Shown: one piece after another, positions 12,097 to 24,113 of the stretch
Numbering within the stretch: position 1 is the stretch's first letter
Layout of the letters: each line of letters starts with the position of its first letter
DNA from: Rehmannia glutinosa
Taxonomy: Eukaryota; Streptophyta; Magnoliopsida; Lamiales; Orobanchaceae
Assembly: GCA_016081115.2 (NCBI GenBank)
Contig: CM071936.1
Span: forward strand, 78,903,262 to 78,967,261
Length of the DNA stretch: 64,000 nt
Reading direction: 5' to 3'
Program-made: the position numbers and the translations under genes
Notes under the pieces: generated by a model
The model's database searches: none
What the model was told of the DNA's origin: nothing
What the model saw: only the letters and a program-made list of their open reading frames with translations

Positions 12097-13141
12097 CCTT
12101 GCCCGATTACTCGGCTATTTCCCCGCTCGTGGGTGCGTCTGTTTGGTTGGTCCTTGTACTTTGGGCAATCTTTTAGCTGGTGCTGATTACTACCACAATA
12201 AGCAAACACTTTCCTTGTTTATGTGATCATTCACGATATTTCGGTTTACGGCAATGTGCACACACTTGACCCACTTTCCTTGATCTTGGTCCTTTCCTTT
12301 ATCTGTCTTATTAATCGTCCGTTCAAACTTAGCAGCGGCTTAGATGACTATCCCATAGTTGTCCTCTTAAGATCGATTTTGATGGCCTACGCCTCTGTTC
12401 TGCCCAATACATCAATCGGTTGATCGACTCGACGCTGAGAGTCGCTTTTACTTTACCACTACCGAGTAGGTGGTCGATTCAATCAACGATTGTTTCGAAG
12501 TTCGATTTCAATCCTCGAGTGAACTTGTAAAGTTTATCTCTCTTGATGCGATTGTCCCCAGAGCATACTTGGACAATCGAGGAAATTCGGACTCATATCG
12601 AGCTACGGACATGTTCCCCGCCTCAACCTATGGAATTCATCCGTGGCGCCTCTTTCACAACCTCGTGGAATGTCTTGTTCATTGAACTCGCCAAGAAATT
12701 TCCCCATGTTCGGCTACTCGGTCCTATTCCCACCTTCTCTCAATCGCCCTCCACCCGTCTCGGCCGATTCTAGACGAAATATTGCGAGTGTGACTTTTCG
12801 CTTTCATCGAATATTGAGAGCATTGAAGATATTCTCGCTTTTTCTATCCATTCTTCTCGCCTTCAAGTCATCCGGTTCTCCTAATAAAGCCGGTGGGTCG
12901 AATCAGAAAACGCACCAACGTGCGATCGTTTGCCTCTCTAGCGGGTTCGGGAGCACGGTGTTGAGGCTCTGCCTGTTGTCTCATGAAGACCAGTACTTGA
13001 TGTAGAGCTCATGCGATCAAGTTGTCTCCTACAATGGTGGAGGGGGCGGTGGTAATTCGGGAGGGTACCCGGTCCCCTGGGTGCGTCGTCATTCCCTTGG
13101 GGAACTCGGCGAGGTCTCCCACGTCCATGATGTTCAGCCAT
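12097..13141 (-). pseudogene. Ty3 gag remnant with zinc knuckle
   Basis: The likely gag start is the ATG at 13141-13139 (MAEHHGRGRPRRVPQ, a basic Gly/Arg N-terminus usual for chromovirus gag). Near 12160-12208 the minus strand encodes C-G-S-N-Q-H-Q-L-K-D-C, the C-X4-H-X4-C part of a CCHC knuckle, with the first Cys replaced. Between these points the reading frame changes repeatedly and several stops occur, so the gag is heavily decayed. Open frames on the plus strand here (for example 12643-13005) are shadows. Confidence 0.7.
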
Positions 13142-14401
13142 TCTGTATCTTGAAGGGTTAGTTGCAGTCCACGAGTAAATGAATACAATAATTATTCGCG
13201 TAAAGCAAGTTATATCATAGGGAAAGTAACAACAAACACAAGACACTGAATAAATAGCAAAGGCATATCCATTAATGTAAAACTTGAATACACCCACGAA
13301 GTACAACACTAGTAATACCGAGTCAAGATACATCTGAACCAAAATACAACTGAATCTAATACAACAGAAAGTAAGGTACAACATAATGGAATAAGTGTCT
13401 ACAACAACGAAAGCACAAATTGACAATCAAGCTAACTAATCAGTGAGATTGCCATCATCGTCACTATCAGCTACGTCCATAATCGGGGCCTGGTCAGGTT
13501 GAGGTGGCGCCTCGACCTTAGGCCAATCAACGAAATCCAACCACTGCTTGAATCCCTGTGCATCATCAAGTGGAGCAGCCTCAAGTGCCTCAGGCTCTCC
13601 GACCTCGACTGGATCCTCCTCGGGGTCCTCCTCAGTGTCGGGTATGGGCTCCACCTCGGGTGATGGCAATGGTTGTGCATTAGCCGCAGAGCAAAGCGGC
13701 GTCTCTGCGGGCTAAGGGTCCGTGTAAGGTCCTCTATCTCTGTCATCGCTTGATGAGGTCTCCTCCAAGCGCTCAACGGTGTCGCGAGATATGCGGGCGT
13801 CAATCTCCCACTTCCGCGCCGTACTTGCTCTCTTCATTTTCTCTCGCACATTATCCGAGCACTCCGGATATTCTCGTATTTGATCCTCCCGCGCCCGTAT
13901 GGTGTTGTCGCGTCTTAATGATATTGGTCAACTCGCTCTTTTCATCTTGGCTCCTTGCCAAGTCGCGTGTCAAGTCCCCTGTTAGCCGGGCGCTCCGGAT
14001 AGTTCCGAGGTCGCTCGAATACTCTCCCAGTGCGGTGAATCATAAGTGCCGGTAGTAGTCGCTCAAAGCCACGGGCTGAAAAACGCCCCACCAAGAAGGT
14101 GGCGGCTCCATCACGATCAAACAAAACTAAGGCGGATCGAGTCAAAGGTAAAGGAAAGATAATGAGAGAATAAGGAAAGAAGGAACAAAGAAAGTCAGTC
14201 AAGAATCGACTAAGTCAAGACAAGTATGACTATGGAATCTCCAAGTATACGTTCTAACTTAGTTTCAATCTCAATAATATGGTTCCATGCCAAATTGAAA
14301 TCGATTTCACACTAATTAGTCAAGTCGCGGTACTACCCAAAACACAAACCGAGGGTCCTATCCTGGGTCAGCTCGGTGTAAGTTTCCATCTTACTAGCCG
14401 A
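13142..14401 (-). other. 5' internal leader with broken ORFs upstream of gag
   Basis: Between the primer site and gag there are about 1.26 kb with coding character in more than one frame on the minus strand. 14202-13942 reads SALVLFDRDGAATFLVGRF and continues with Arg/Pro-rich text; 13803-13471 includes a short helix-like MTEIEDLTRTLS; 13669-13436 encodes a strongly acidic 77-residue tail ending DVADSDDDGNLTD. 13142-13435 is AT-rich and non-coding, and could be a leader intron or untranslated spacer. I do not recognise the product and cannot tell whether the pieces once formed one ORF. Confidence 0.45.
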
Positions 14402-14413
14402 GCTCTGATACCA
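14402..14413 (-). other. Primer binding site (initiator Met tRNA type)
   Basis: The minus strand reads TGGTATCAGAGC, complementary to the 3' end of plant initiator tRNA-Met. It lies 7 bases inside the LTR edge at 14421. It fixes the element's orientation (minus) and marks LTR C as the 5' LTR. Confidence 0.93.
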
Positions 14414-14420
14414 CTCTAAC

Positions 14421-17400
14421 TGTCACGCCCCAAACGGGACGCGACGACGATCCACAACTTAAATACAAATAACCAAACAGTCTAGACGAATAATAACGAA
14501 AACCCAATGAAACAGAGTTAAATAGCAGCGGAAATAAAATAACATAAGTACAAATTACAACTTACAGTCCCACAATATCCGAATTACATCCCCGAAATCA
14601 ACTAAAGATAACAACTTAATAGTCAAAGGGTCCTACGCCCTTCAGATTACAGACCGGAATGAATGAAAATAAAAGAGTCCAACAACAAAAACAAGAAACG
14701 AGTCCATCAACAACAACACTAGGTAGTGAGTCCAACAAGCGGGGTACAAGGGCTCAATCCGTGGTCGGTTCAGCATCTTCAACGAAGTCCTCATCTAAAG
14801 GTTTAGAAACAGGAGGGGATGAGACAGAAATCTCAGTGGATGGGGTGATCATGTGCAAGTGTGGCGCGATAATAGTTAATGCGAGAAAACAGTTATATGA
14901 AAACGCGTGATAAATAATGCATCTATTCACACACAGTCCACAAGGGTCGTGATAAATATATTTAGTTAATATACTTATACAGTTTAAGAAAACAGTTCGT
15001 GGTCACACAAGCACTAAGTGATTCAGCGAAGACAGTAGGATTGCGTGCGGAATGTAACGCCAATCCTATGCAAGACAAATAATGGTTGCGTCACGGATTT
15101 GTAGCGCCAACCAATGCAATACAAGTAAGCGGTTGCGTCACGGATTTGTAGCGCCAACCAAACGGGTCCGATTAACTCCGGAATCATGTGGATCGACAGC
15201 GATTCCTTCGTTCTTCCTTGTAACTCCCGAGCAAGATGGTCAAGACTGTCACCTTATCGCTCCATAGGCAAAGACAAAATCCACACCGGAGCTAGCAAGG
15301 CTCGGATTTGTCATAATCATGATTATACCTCAAGTACTACGACCCGCTTCCTTGGACAAACTCCGTCCCTCGGTTGCGGGATTAGGGACGATGGGTCCGG
15401 GAGAGTGGAATAGCGGCCGAGCTGGCGGTTCCATCCCCGATGTATCCATTCCGATTGTGAGCTCGACACACCAAGATTTCGGTAGGAAAGTAAAAACAAG
15501 TTCGTAGTCAACCAGGCGAAAGTATTATTGATTGAAGCGATTCAGAAAATTTTCAAAATCGCGAGTGGCAATTATGGTGTTGGTGGAGTCATTTGGATAA
15601 AGACGATTATCGGAAGGATAAGCAATCTTCGATATCTTGAAAGATTAGGTGGAACATAAGTCCCGTTATTGATTCAAGATCGCAATACGAGGAAGTCGCC
15701 CCGCGATCGGGTATTAATCGGTCAAGACGATCCGATAAGTCAAGGGGTTTTTGAGAAAATAAAATATTTTCATTACTAATTAAAGTTAGAAGGTCCAGGG
15801 CTGCTTTAGTAAAAGGAAAATAATTTGAGTTAGGTCCTTGATAAAAAAAAATTACAATTAGCCTCGTTTTGTCAAAAACCAATACGTTTGGGGGTAAAAA
15901 TTGAATAACTAAATATCCCGAATTTGAAAAATTATGAGGTCAGTTCCTAAAATCTCCAAATTGTTCAGAGATTCAGGTTTTTAAAGTTTTGAGGTCGAGA
16001 TTTTATAAAATTCTCACATTGGCCCCAAATTTGTTAAAATTGTCATTTCGGGCCTTAAGTTTAAAATAATCGGAACTCACAAACCCTAAGGGCTTTTAAT
16101 GTGATTCCCATAGGATAATGTTACCAAGGTTATTAGGATATTGGAACAAAAGCAGTTTTTAAAAGGAATAAGTGTAGGTCCTTTAACTTTTGAAAATCTC
16201 ATTTTTGTCCCATTTTGAAAAAAATTGCCTTTAAGGCTTTTAGGGGTCCAACTGTTATGAAATTTGAACCTTGGGTCCAAAATATAATTAAGTTATAGTT
16301 AAAATAGTATTTTCAGGTACATGGGCTGCATAAGTCCTGGAAATTTCATTTGGGTCCTCAAGTTTAATCTTTTACACTTTAGTCCCTCAATTTTAGTAAA
16401 ATTACTTTCCAAGCTCTAAACACTTGGATTTTTGGAATACATTTAAAATATGTCATTTCCAGTCCCTTAAGAGTTCAAATTTCAAATTTTAAAATTAAGG
16501 TCTGGTACAGTTTCAAAAATTACAAAGTAGCCCTCAAACTTCTAAATTTTTACAATCTAGTCATTGGGCTTTTAAAGGTTGATTTTATTTATCTTAAAAC
16601 TTTTAAAACTTTATTAAAATGTCCAAAAGTCATTTTTTAACCTGAGTACAGTCCCAGAATTCGAAATTTGCAGAGGGGTCCTTTAACTTTCATTTTCTTG
16701 CAATTTAGTCCACCAACTTTCCATTTTTGCATTTTTAAGTCCAAAATTGAAATTTAATCAATTATGCTCGACTTGTCCAGGTTATAAGTCATCCAAAACA
16801 TGGATTTCAAAGATGATACACATGCATGTCGAACTCATACAAGAATTCATCACATAGAACATTAAATTGTACATGCATGCACCTAAAGTTCAATAAATAG
16901 CAATTTTGAGCAACACTTGAGAAATTTCATGACTTGATACATAAAATTAACATGCAATACGTAAATATACATATCTCAAGTACTCATGATCAAAACACTA
17001 CATGCATTTAACAAAAATCCCTAGAAGTTGAAAGCATTTTTCCACCCACCTTAAATTTGGAAAGTTGTGAAATAAAAGGATAAATTTCACAACTTTGGAT
17101 GAGGTCACTTAGGTCAGCCCCTAAGTCAAGAAATATCAAAAATTTGGAGTTAGAAAAATGAGAGAAAAATTAAGGAGAAAAAGAAGAAGATAAGAAAATT
17201 GGAAAGACTACACTTTACCTTGTGTAGTAGGTGATTTGAAACTAGTTGAAGCTTCAAATTTGGAATTTTTGGTTCAACTCCAAAATCACCTAAGGTCAGC
17301 CCCTATTTCTCAAAATGAAAAAGGGGTGTTAAAATTTGAAAAAAATAGGAAGAAGAAGAAAGAAGGGTTCTAGTGTCCAATTCTTACCTTGTAGTCCAAT

Positions 17401-18664
17401 CTGTACTAATTATTCTTCAAGTCTTCTAATTTCACCACCATGCATGCATGTCTTCAAGTGGCCTTCTAAGTACCTCAAAATCCAAAATTCAAACTTAAAT
17501 TAAAAAGAGTAGGTGATGAGTAGTAAGATTTTAAGTTGAATTGAAGAGTGAAATTTCTTACCTTGAGATAGGGGGGTTCGAATTTTTGACTTTTAAGTTG
17601 AAAGATTGTTTGTTTTGGTTTAGATGTTTGAAGAAAGAAAGTGTGTTTGATGTTAGGAAGAAGATGTTCTTGAAGGTATGAAGGTAGGCTTGAAGATGTG
17701 AAGAACTTGTGTTTGAATATTTGAAGATGTGAAGAAGTGGTACTTGAAGATATGAAGAACTTATGTTTGAAGATTTGAAGATGTGAAGAGTTGGTGTTTG
17801 AAGATTTGAGGATGTGAATGATTTGGTTTTTGAAGATTTGAAGATGTGAATGAGTTTTAGAGAGAGGTAGAGAGAAGGAGGAGAATTAGTTTAGAAATTA
17901 AGATGTGTTGGATAAAATGAACAAAATTTGTTCATTTTTGGCCAAAATGGCCGTCCACTATGGAGGGAGGGGGAGAAATTTTTTTGTTTAATTTTGTGTC
18001 TTGAATTTTGCTTCTTACATGGGAAACAAAATGCAAGTCAAAGGTATGGGCATGAGATGGGTTTGAATGGAATGTTGGGAAGACTCCAACATGTTGGGAA
18101 ATTTAATAATAAAGAATTTATGTATAAGATGATGTGTATAATGTTTGAATTAGTGGTATAATTATACACAAGATGACTAATATAAGGTGTAAGTGTACAA
18201 GAGTTGGATGATATTTCTACTCCAAAAATCCCATGTTGGCCGTCCACTATAGGGTATTATGGTAATTCCATATTTTGTTTTGTCCCAAATTTGATGATAA
18301 TAGATGAAATGTATCAATCTCCAAATTAATTAGTGATTTCCTTGATCACTTATAAGTCTCATGATCACTTATACTAAATCAAATTCTTAATTCTATAAGG
18401 TAAAAGTCTCTAAAATAAATAGTCTCCTAAAATTCTAAGGTGACTAATAAATACAAAAATAGTAATAATGATCAATCAAGTGATCATAAATGCCAAATAG
18501 AATTAATAAATGATCATGATCACAAGTAATAAATAAAATGAATTAAATTGCAAAATATATATCAGCAATAATTACCCGTCAAAGTGGCGCGGTAAAATAG
18601 TCGATCAAATACATAGTCGACAAAAAGAATCAATTACATGCTTGGAAAAATCGGGGGCTTCACA
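14421..18664 (-). repeat. LTR C (5' LTR of the composite Ty3 element)
   Basis: About 4.24 kb, with the same TGTCACGCCCC...GGCTTCACA ends as LTR A. It has about 55 bases near 15413-15480 that LTR A lacks, and many small indels against LTR A around 15490-15560. A 5' LTR of this type would hold the element promoter, but I could not place a convincing TATA box. Open frames such as 14659-14910 and 15607-15882 are not conserved genes. Confidence 0.92.
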
Positions 18665-18669
18665 AAAAA
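18665..18669. repeat. Right 5-bp target-site duplication (AAAAA) of the Ty3 element
   Basis: AAAAA follows the terminal CA of LTR C and matches 439-443. Confidence 0.6.
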
Positions 18670-18841
18670 AACCCAACAATTATATAAAATGATAATGATG
18701 TCAAATAATTGAATTGTCTCCAAAAACATAAACCATTAACTAGGCAAAAGATCCAAAATCCAAAATAGCAAAACCATCCATAAATCGAGTCTTAAAACTA
18801 AGATGACATATCCACCATAAATACTTTCATTTAAAACTAGA

Positions 18842-21800
18842 CTAAATAACGTTCTCTCTGGTCAAAAACCTCCTTGCTTCAATCAGATTTTTCTCCATGT
18901 GCTCATTAAACTGGTCAACAACAATCGCATGGCAATACTTTGTCCTCAGATTTGTAATCTTGGAATCGTTGCCCTTTTGGAGACCACTATTCCACCCTCT
19001 CACGCCTCCGCCTTCGTAAGTTTCCATGTGCCTCATTGTAAAAATGCCACAATCAATCTTATTGACATTGTCCCTCCATGGCAAGACCAACCTAACAACT
19101 CTTGCTTGTTGTATTGCCCACGCCATTTGCTCGCATCCCCTTGTTGCCAAGTATTGAGATACAAGTCGAATCTGTGAAAGACATTAATAGCATCAATAAC
19201 ACTCGTTCTATGCATTATCTTACAAGTAAATATACATTATTCTTTTTCTGAGTATATTTCCTTCCTCTTTTATGATATAAAAAGCCATAAAACCTACTAA
19301 ATAGATGAATTGGACTTAATTTTTCTAATCTATATGTGAATATGAAGTATATCAAGGTACAATACATATGATGTAACAATGCATAAATTCGATTTAAAAT
19401 ATCTTTGGAAATTTGAGTTGGCCAAAAGCGTGAATGAATAGAAAAATAAATATACTTACCAACTTATCGGCAACTCTCCGTATTTTGCCGATTCGAGCCG
19501 CCAATAGAAGAGTTGTCAGAATATGGCAACGCCTCCTCTTCACATCAAACATAATCACGAAAATGTGCTCGCTCTTGATTATAGGAAAGAAGAACTGCAA
19601 TATTGCAATGTATAATAAAAATACTAAAAAAAAACTAAAAACAAATGACGGATTATAAGAATATCATGACTAGATTATAATTTATCTAACCATTTTAATT
19701 TTTTGCAAACTGGTGGGGTTTGAGTCACCAATTTCAGCATCTAAACTCTGTGAAAAATCAGCAAGCAAATCCTTCTCGTCCAAGCCATCCTTGGACAAAA
19801 CCAACGTATAAAGCTACCAAAAAAAAGGGGAATGACATAATGTAACCAATAACATCAGTAATATATATTAAATTAATAAACTAAAATTTAAATTTGTTAG
19901 TTCAAATAAAAATGTACAGTGCTAAAGGATGTCGCAAAAAATATGTTGACGGAATCTGCTCCCCTCAAAATCTCCTTTGAATTCAATATTCTCGCCCATG
20001 TATCCACCACAGCCATAGAAACGTATTGCCCAGGTGTCAATGTCGCTAAATCCTCTCTAGTAAGCATGCCATCTCCACTCTTATATATTGTCTCTTCCCT
20101 GCGGGGTACATAAATTAATTTCACATTCAACAAAAACATTCTACCACTGCATCATATATTATTTTAGAAACTACGCAAAGTGGTATTGCTGTATATGCAA
20201 AATAAAAACCTTAACTATGTAGCTTGTTAAAAGTATACATGCATAATAAATGTTCATTTAAATAACCATGTAAGAATCAGCCATATACAACAAAAAAGTT
20301 ACTTCTATACATCAAAAAGTACAGCATAACATTTTATACTTTACAATTATACTTGAGAAGAAACTAAGACAATTAATTCACAATAATGCATATTAACACT
20401 AAATTATGCAAACGATTTATTCTATATATACATCAAAATTCATTCAAGCATGTTAAACGATTTATTCTGTATATTTCTATGTATGCAACATAATAACCTT
20501 ATATATGCAGCATTGTAAAACTATATATGCATCGAAAATTTTCATTTCATTAATCATGTAAAAATCATCCATATGCATCCAAAAAGATATATCTATGCAT
20601 CAAACAGTCCTCCATATCATAAAAAATGTGATGTACTAACTTTTTAGCCGAACCATTCTCAAAAATCCACTTACAAACCATAGACTGTGAAGCATCCGGA
20701 GGCGTATCAATGTCAATAGAAATTCCAGTGATCGGCGTAGCCAGCGGTTCTGGCTTCTTCAATTTCCTACCCCTTTTTTTCTCAATCTTGCTTGTATTTC
20801 CATCCTTCTTTGTCCCGTCTGCACCTATATCCTTCTGCATAGTTTCAGCATCATTATTGACACCACCGATAACACCTCCATCATTATCAATTTCTTCGAC
20901 AATTTTCCCGTGAGGGGCCTCGCGTAATGCCGTGAGGTCTCAAGAACAGCTTGCCAATTCGCCGTTTCACCGTCCTGAGTCATGCCAATACTGAATGTAG
21001 GCCTGTCAATCCATTTCTTAAACTCAACCCTCTTCAATACTGCATTTTCTATTTTTTCAGTAGTGGCAATATTCTCGGGGTTGTTCCAAAAAGCATCGTT
21101 CTGTTGAGATAAGATAAAATCATGGACATCATCTGCTGGTTGTCCATCGAACTGTTTCCCATTAAAACAAATCAGATTCTTCGTCACGTCCCCTAATTTC
21201 GCAAAAACGGAATGACATTCAAAATCCTTGGGGGCATTCTGTAGTAGGTTAATAATATCAACCACATCTGTCGCAAGGCAGGATAACTTGGACAACACCT
21301 CCGAAGTAAAAACCTATAAACATATAACATGAATTATTTTAGAAAAAAAAAATGACTGTGCTAAAGAACTCTGAATTATACATGAAGCAACATATTTTAA
21401 TTAATTATGTAGCAAGATATAACATGAATCATGTTTTAAGAAAAAACTGACTAACCAAAATATACTCAATACCTGCTCTATGTAATGTATGCTAAATACA
21501 TTATATTTCTCAAAAATATGCATTGAATTGTAACTAAATATGCAACACGTTATAACAAAATTTGCATACAAAACTAAACAAATGTTTTGTTCTGTGCAAT
21601 TTGCAATTATAGATCATGTAGACAATTTATTGTTATAACACAATGTCCAATACTGGTGTATTTCCCGACTGGAATTTGATTTGAATACAAAAACTAATCG
21701 AATATTTGATCACTAAATATGCTATGTACTACTTTAACATGTGTAAAATTAAAAAAAAATCAAAACATACCGCAAAATAAAACGAAAAAATACAGAACCT

Positions 21801-22431
21801 GTAACGCGTCACCGCCAACTGCCACCCCCGGGACAGCAGGATCTCTCTCGGTTGAGTCCACCGCGTGAATAACGTTACCACCTGAAGAACCCTCGGCATT
21901 AAAAGGGGGATCGGCATATCCAAACCCGAAAGCGCCATATGCAACTTCATTCTCGATACCGTTCCTTCAACTTCTCGTCAGTCCAACCAATTAAACTTGG
22001 GATACCTCTTGGCATGTCGCGCATGCATACTACCACCCGGTCCATGTACAAAACTTGAATCAAAGTATAAAAATTGAAAAACGATTATAATCAGTTCACA
22101 TTTTGGACAACAAAAAGAATAGAAACAAACAAAAATTCTAAAAATCAGAAACCAAAAAAAAAAAAAGGACACCAACCAGTAGGAATAACACATGTCCGTT
22201 AAAATGAGTTTTTTTCTGCGAAGCCCATTTTACTTTATTCGCAATAAGGGATTTCAAAGTGTATTCGCACCAATTGAAATTCTTTATGTCATCCACATTT
22301 TCCAAACACTTTAAAATTAGTGGATTAATATATCCACATTGCAATGTCCCAACGATCAGACAATCAACTAATATAGTAAAAAATCTCTTGAACCATGCGC
22401 CACCCTCCTTGCATTCAACCATTTTGTTAAC
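18842..22431 (-). pseudogene. Ulp1-like (peptidase C48) gene, 5'-truncated and decayed
   Basis: Minus-strand exon-like blocks run from 22422 down to 18842: GGAWFKRFFTILVDCLIVGT...NFNWCEYTLKSL at 22190-22422; EVAYGAFGFGYADPPFN at 21800-21960; CKWIFENGSAKK in 20565-20840; LTREDLATLTPGQYVSMAVV near 19897-20120; a piece at 19690-19812; PIIKSEHIFVIMFDVKRRR at 19460-19594 (donor GTAAGTA at 19459); and WRDNVNKIDCGIFTMRHMET at 18842-19171 (acceptor CACAG). These match plant Ulp1-type SUMO protease-like proteins, a group often carried by Mutator-like elements. The catalytic Cys (DCGIF) and a His (SEHIF) are visible; the Asp is not. A frameshift near 21950-21965 and loss of the 5' end at the Sirevirus insertion point to a pseudogene. 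Confidence 0.75.
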
Positions 22432-23986
22432 TGTTGGGAAATTTATTGTTTAGATTTTGATGAATGCCATGTAAAACTTAGACTAGAAAGTTGGCACCCC
22501 ATTTTCCTTGTATTTTGCATTGTAATAGATAGGGTTGTACATTTAGTGAGTTAAGTCGGCTATGCTGGATATACAAGAAGTCAATCAAGGCCGAGATGAA
22601 GACCCATTTGTGGAAGCGTTGAGTATGACAAGGAGGAGAAGTCAAGAACTCGACTGAAGGAGTATCAGCTGGATACAACTGTGTGAAGTGTCAGTCAAGT
22701 TAATTCAAGAAGTCAAGTCAAGTTGAAGTGACAGATGAGTCCCTCAATCATTGGAGCAGACTCAAGTCACCTGGGGAAAAGGCAGTCAAGTCAAGACAAC
22801 TTAAAAGAATCCGTTGCCGAAGTCAAGAATATTACCTAAACAAGTAATACTTCCATGTTGCCATGTCTTAAAGTGCTCGATCCCGAAGCGTGCAAAAGGA
22901 ATAAGCCAATGGGAAGCACTTCGCACCTTGTGTCGACTACGAAAAGTGAATGTTCATTTAATATGAGGAAATGTCAACATCAAGGATCGCAACAAGACAA
23001 GCCAACGAACACAAGTGACTTTTGAAATCGGCTATCTCTTCAACGGGCGATTTTTGAAAGTTCACTATAAAAGGCTGAGAATCACTTTGAGAAAAGGTGA
23101 CTGAACCACGAACATTCAAGATATCATTCGAATCGTAACCAAGCAAAATATTCTCAAGTTACTCAAGCAAATCCTCAAGCCTAAACTTCAAGAAAATCGA
23201 TCCAACACCAAGTCGTGAAGGAAAGACAACTTCAAACTGTTGAAGAGGAAACTTTTGAAGAATCAAAAGGGTCTACATTCCAAGGAGGATTGTAGAAAGG
23301 TTCAAGGTCCAACCTCAAGTTATTGGAGGGCTTTGTGATCAAATCCAAGAAGCTTGAGCAAGTGAGTCAGTAGTAGCAAAGGCACGCCCTGTGGAGAAGC
23401 CGAGTCGCACGAGAAGCTTGACTTTGTGACCAAGGCATCTCCGGATCGAGTCCCAAAGGATCAAGTCATTTGTGTGATCAAGACTTGTATCTGGACTGAT
23501 AACTACTTTGTACTCTGATCAATACTTAGTGGATTCCTCCAGGAGTTGGAGAAGAGAGGAGTAGAAGAATTACCCCATCTTCGAACCTCTATAAAATTTA
23601 TTGTGTCATTTACATTTCAAAGCATTTTATTTCTGCATATTACTTTATATCTACTGATAATTTGCATTCCAACTGATAATTAACAAAGTGCTAAAACCAA
23701 GTGTCAAAACAAATTTAACTCAAATTCAAGGGTGTTAAGTCTTCCGCTGAAAATCTCATCACAGCCAAGTTAAGGTTTAGACTAAATAGCTGAGTTATTC
23801 TATCAACAAACTCAATCGAGTGCATTTGTGTGGCTAACTCTATTTGGTTAACTAACTTAGTTGTCCATCAAGGACATAGGCATTTGTGTATTTAACTCGT
23901 AATAATTTTAAAGGACTAAATTCGAAAAGTTGGTAAGGTTTATTCAACCCCCTTCTAAACCTTACTCACACCCCTTGGGACCTACA
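22432..23986 (+). repeat. 5' LTR of the Sirevirus
   Basis: About 1.55 kb, from TGTTGGGAAATTTATTG to CCTACA, just before the primer site. The first ~520 bases recur at 35092-35619. The copia-type end TTCAACCCCCTTCTAAACC is seen at 23942-23960. Confidence 0.88.
23066..23073 (+). promoter_or_regulatory. TATA box in the Sirevirus 5' LTR
   Basis: TATAAAAG within TTCACTATAAAAGGCTGAG, about 630 bases into the LTR, is a good plant TATA box placed where U3 meets R. The start site itself is not visible. Confidence 0.6.
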
Positions 23987-23988
23987 AG

Positions 23989-24001
23989 TGGTATCGTGAG
24001 C
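23989..24001 (+). other. Sirevirus primer binding site
   Basis: TGGTATCGTGAGC begins two bases after the LTR end. It is close to the initiator tRNA-Met complement TGGTATCAGAGC but diverges after TGGTATC. Confidence 0.7.
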
Positions 24002-24113
24002 GGTTGGTTCACCGAGCATCTCAGATCAGTTCGAACTAGATCTTCAATCTTTCAAAGAAGTTTTTAACACTTGTTCTTTCAAAAGCCATTTTTAAAACAG
24101 CAAAGTTATTATC

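Larger units (their letters stand above)
444..18664 (-). mobile_element. Ty3/gypsy chromovirus (Tekay/Del-like), three-LTR composite
   Basis: This is one minus-strand retrotransposon block of 18.2 kb. In element orientation the order is: 5' LTR (18664 to 14421), tRNA-iMet primer site, leader ORFs, gag, protease, RT, RNase H, integrase, chromodomain, polypurine tract, a truncated middle LTR (8738 to 5701), a second partial integrase-chromodomain, a second polypurine tract and the 3' LTR (4600 to 444). LTRs begin TGTGAAGCCCC and end GGGGCGTGACA. The domain order, a C-terminal chromodomain and very long LTRs fit the Tekay/Del lineage. Every coding part is broken by stops, frameshifts or deletions, so the copy cannot be autonomous. 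The three-LTR form most simply arises from unequal recombination between LTRs of two copies, or from adjacent insertion, followed by deletion. Confidence 0.9.

Noticed and set aside
12643..13005. Plus-strand 120-codon frame in the gag region
   Set aside because: Antisense to gag-derived sequence with no known motif.
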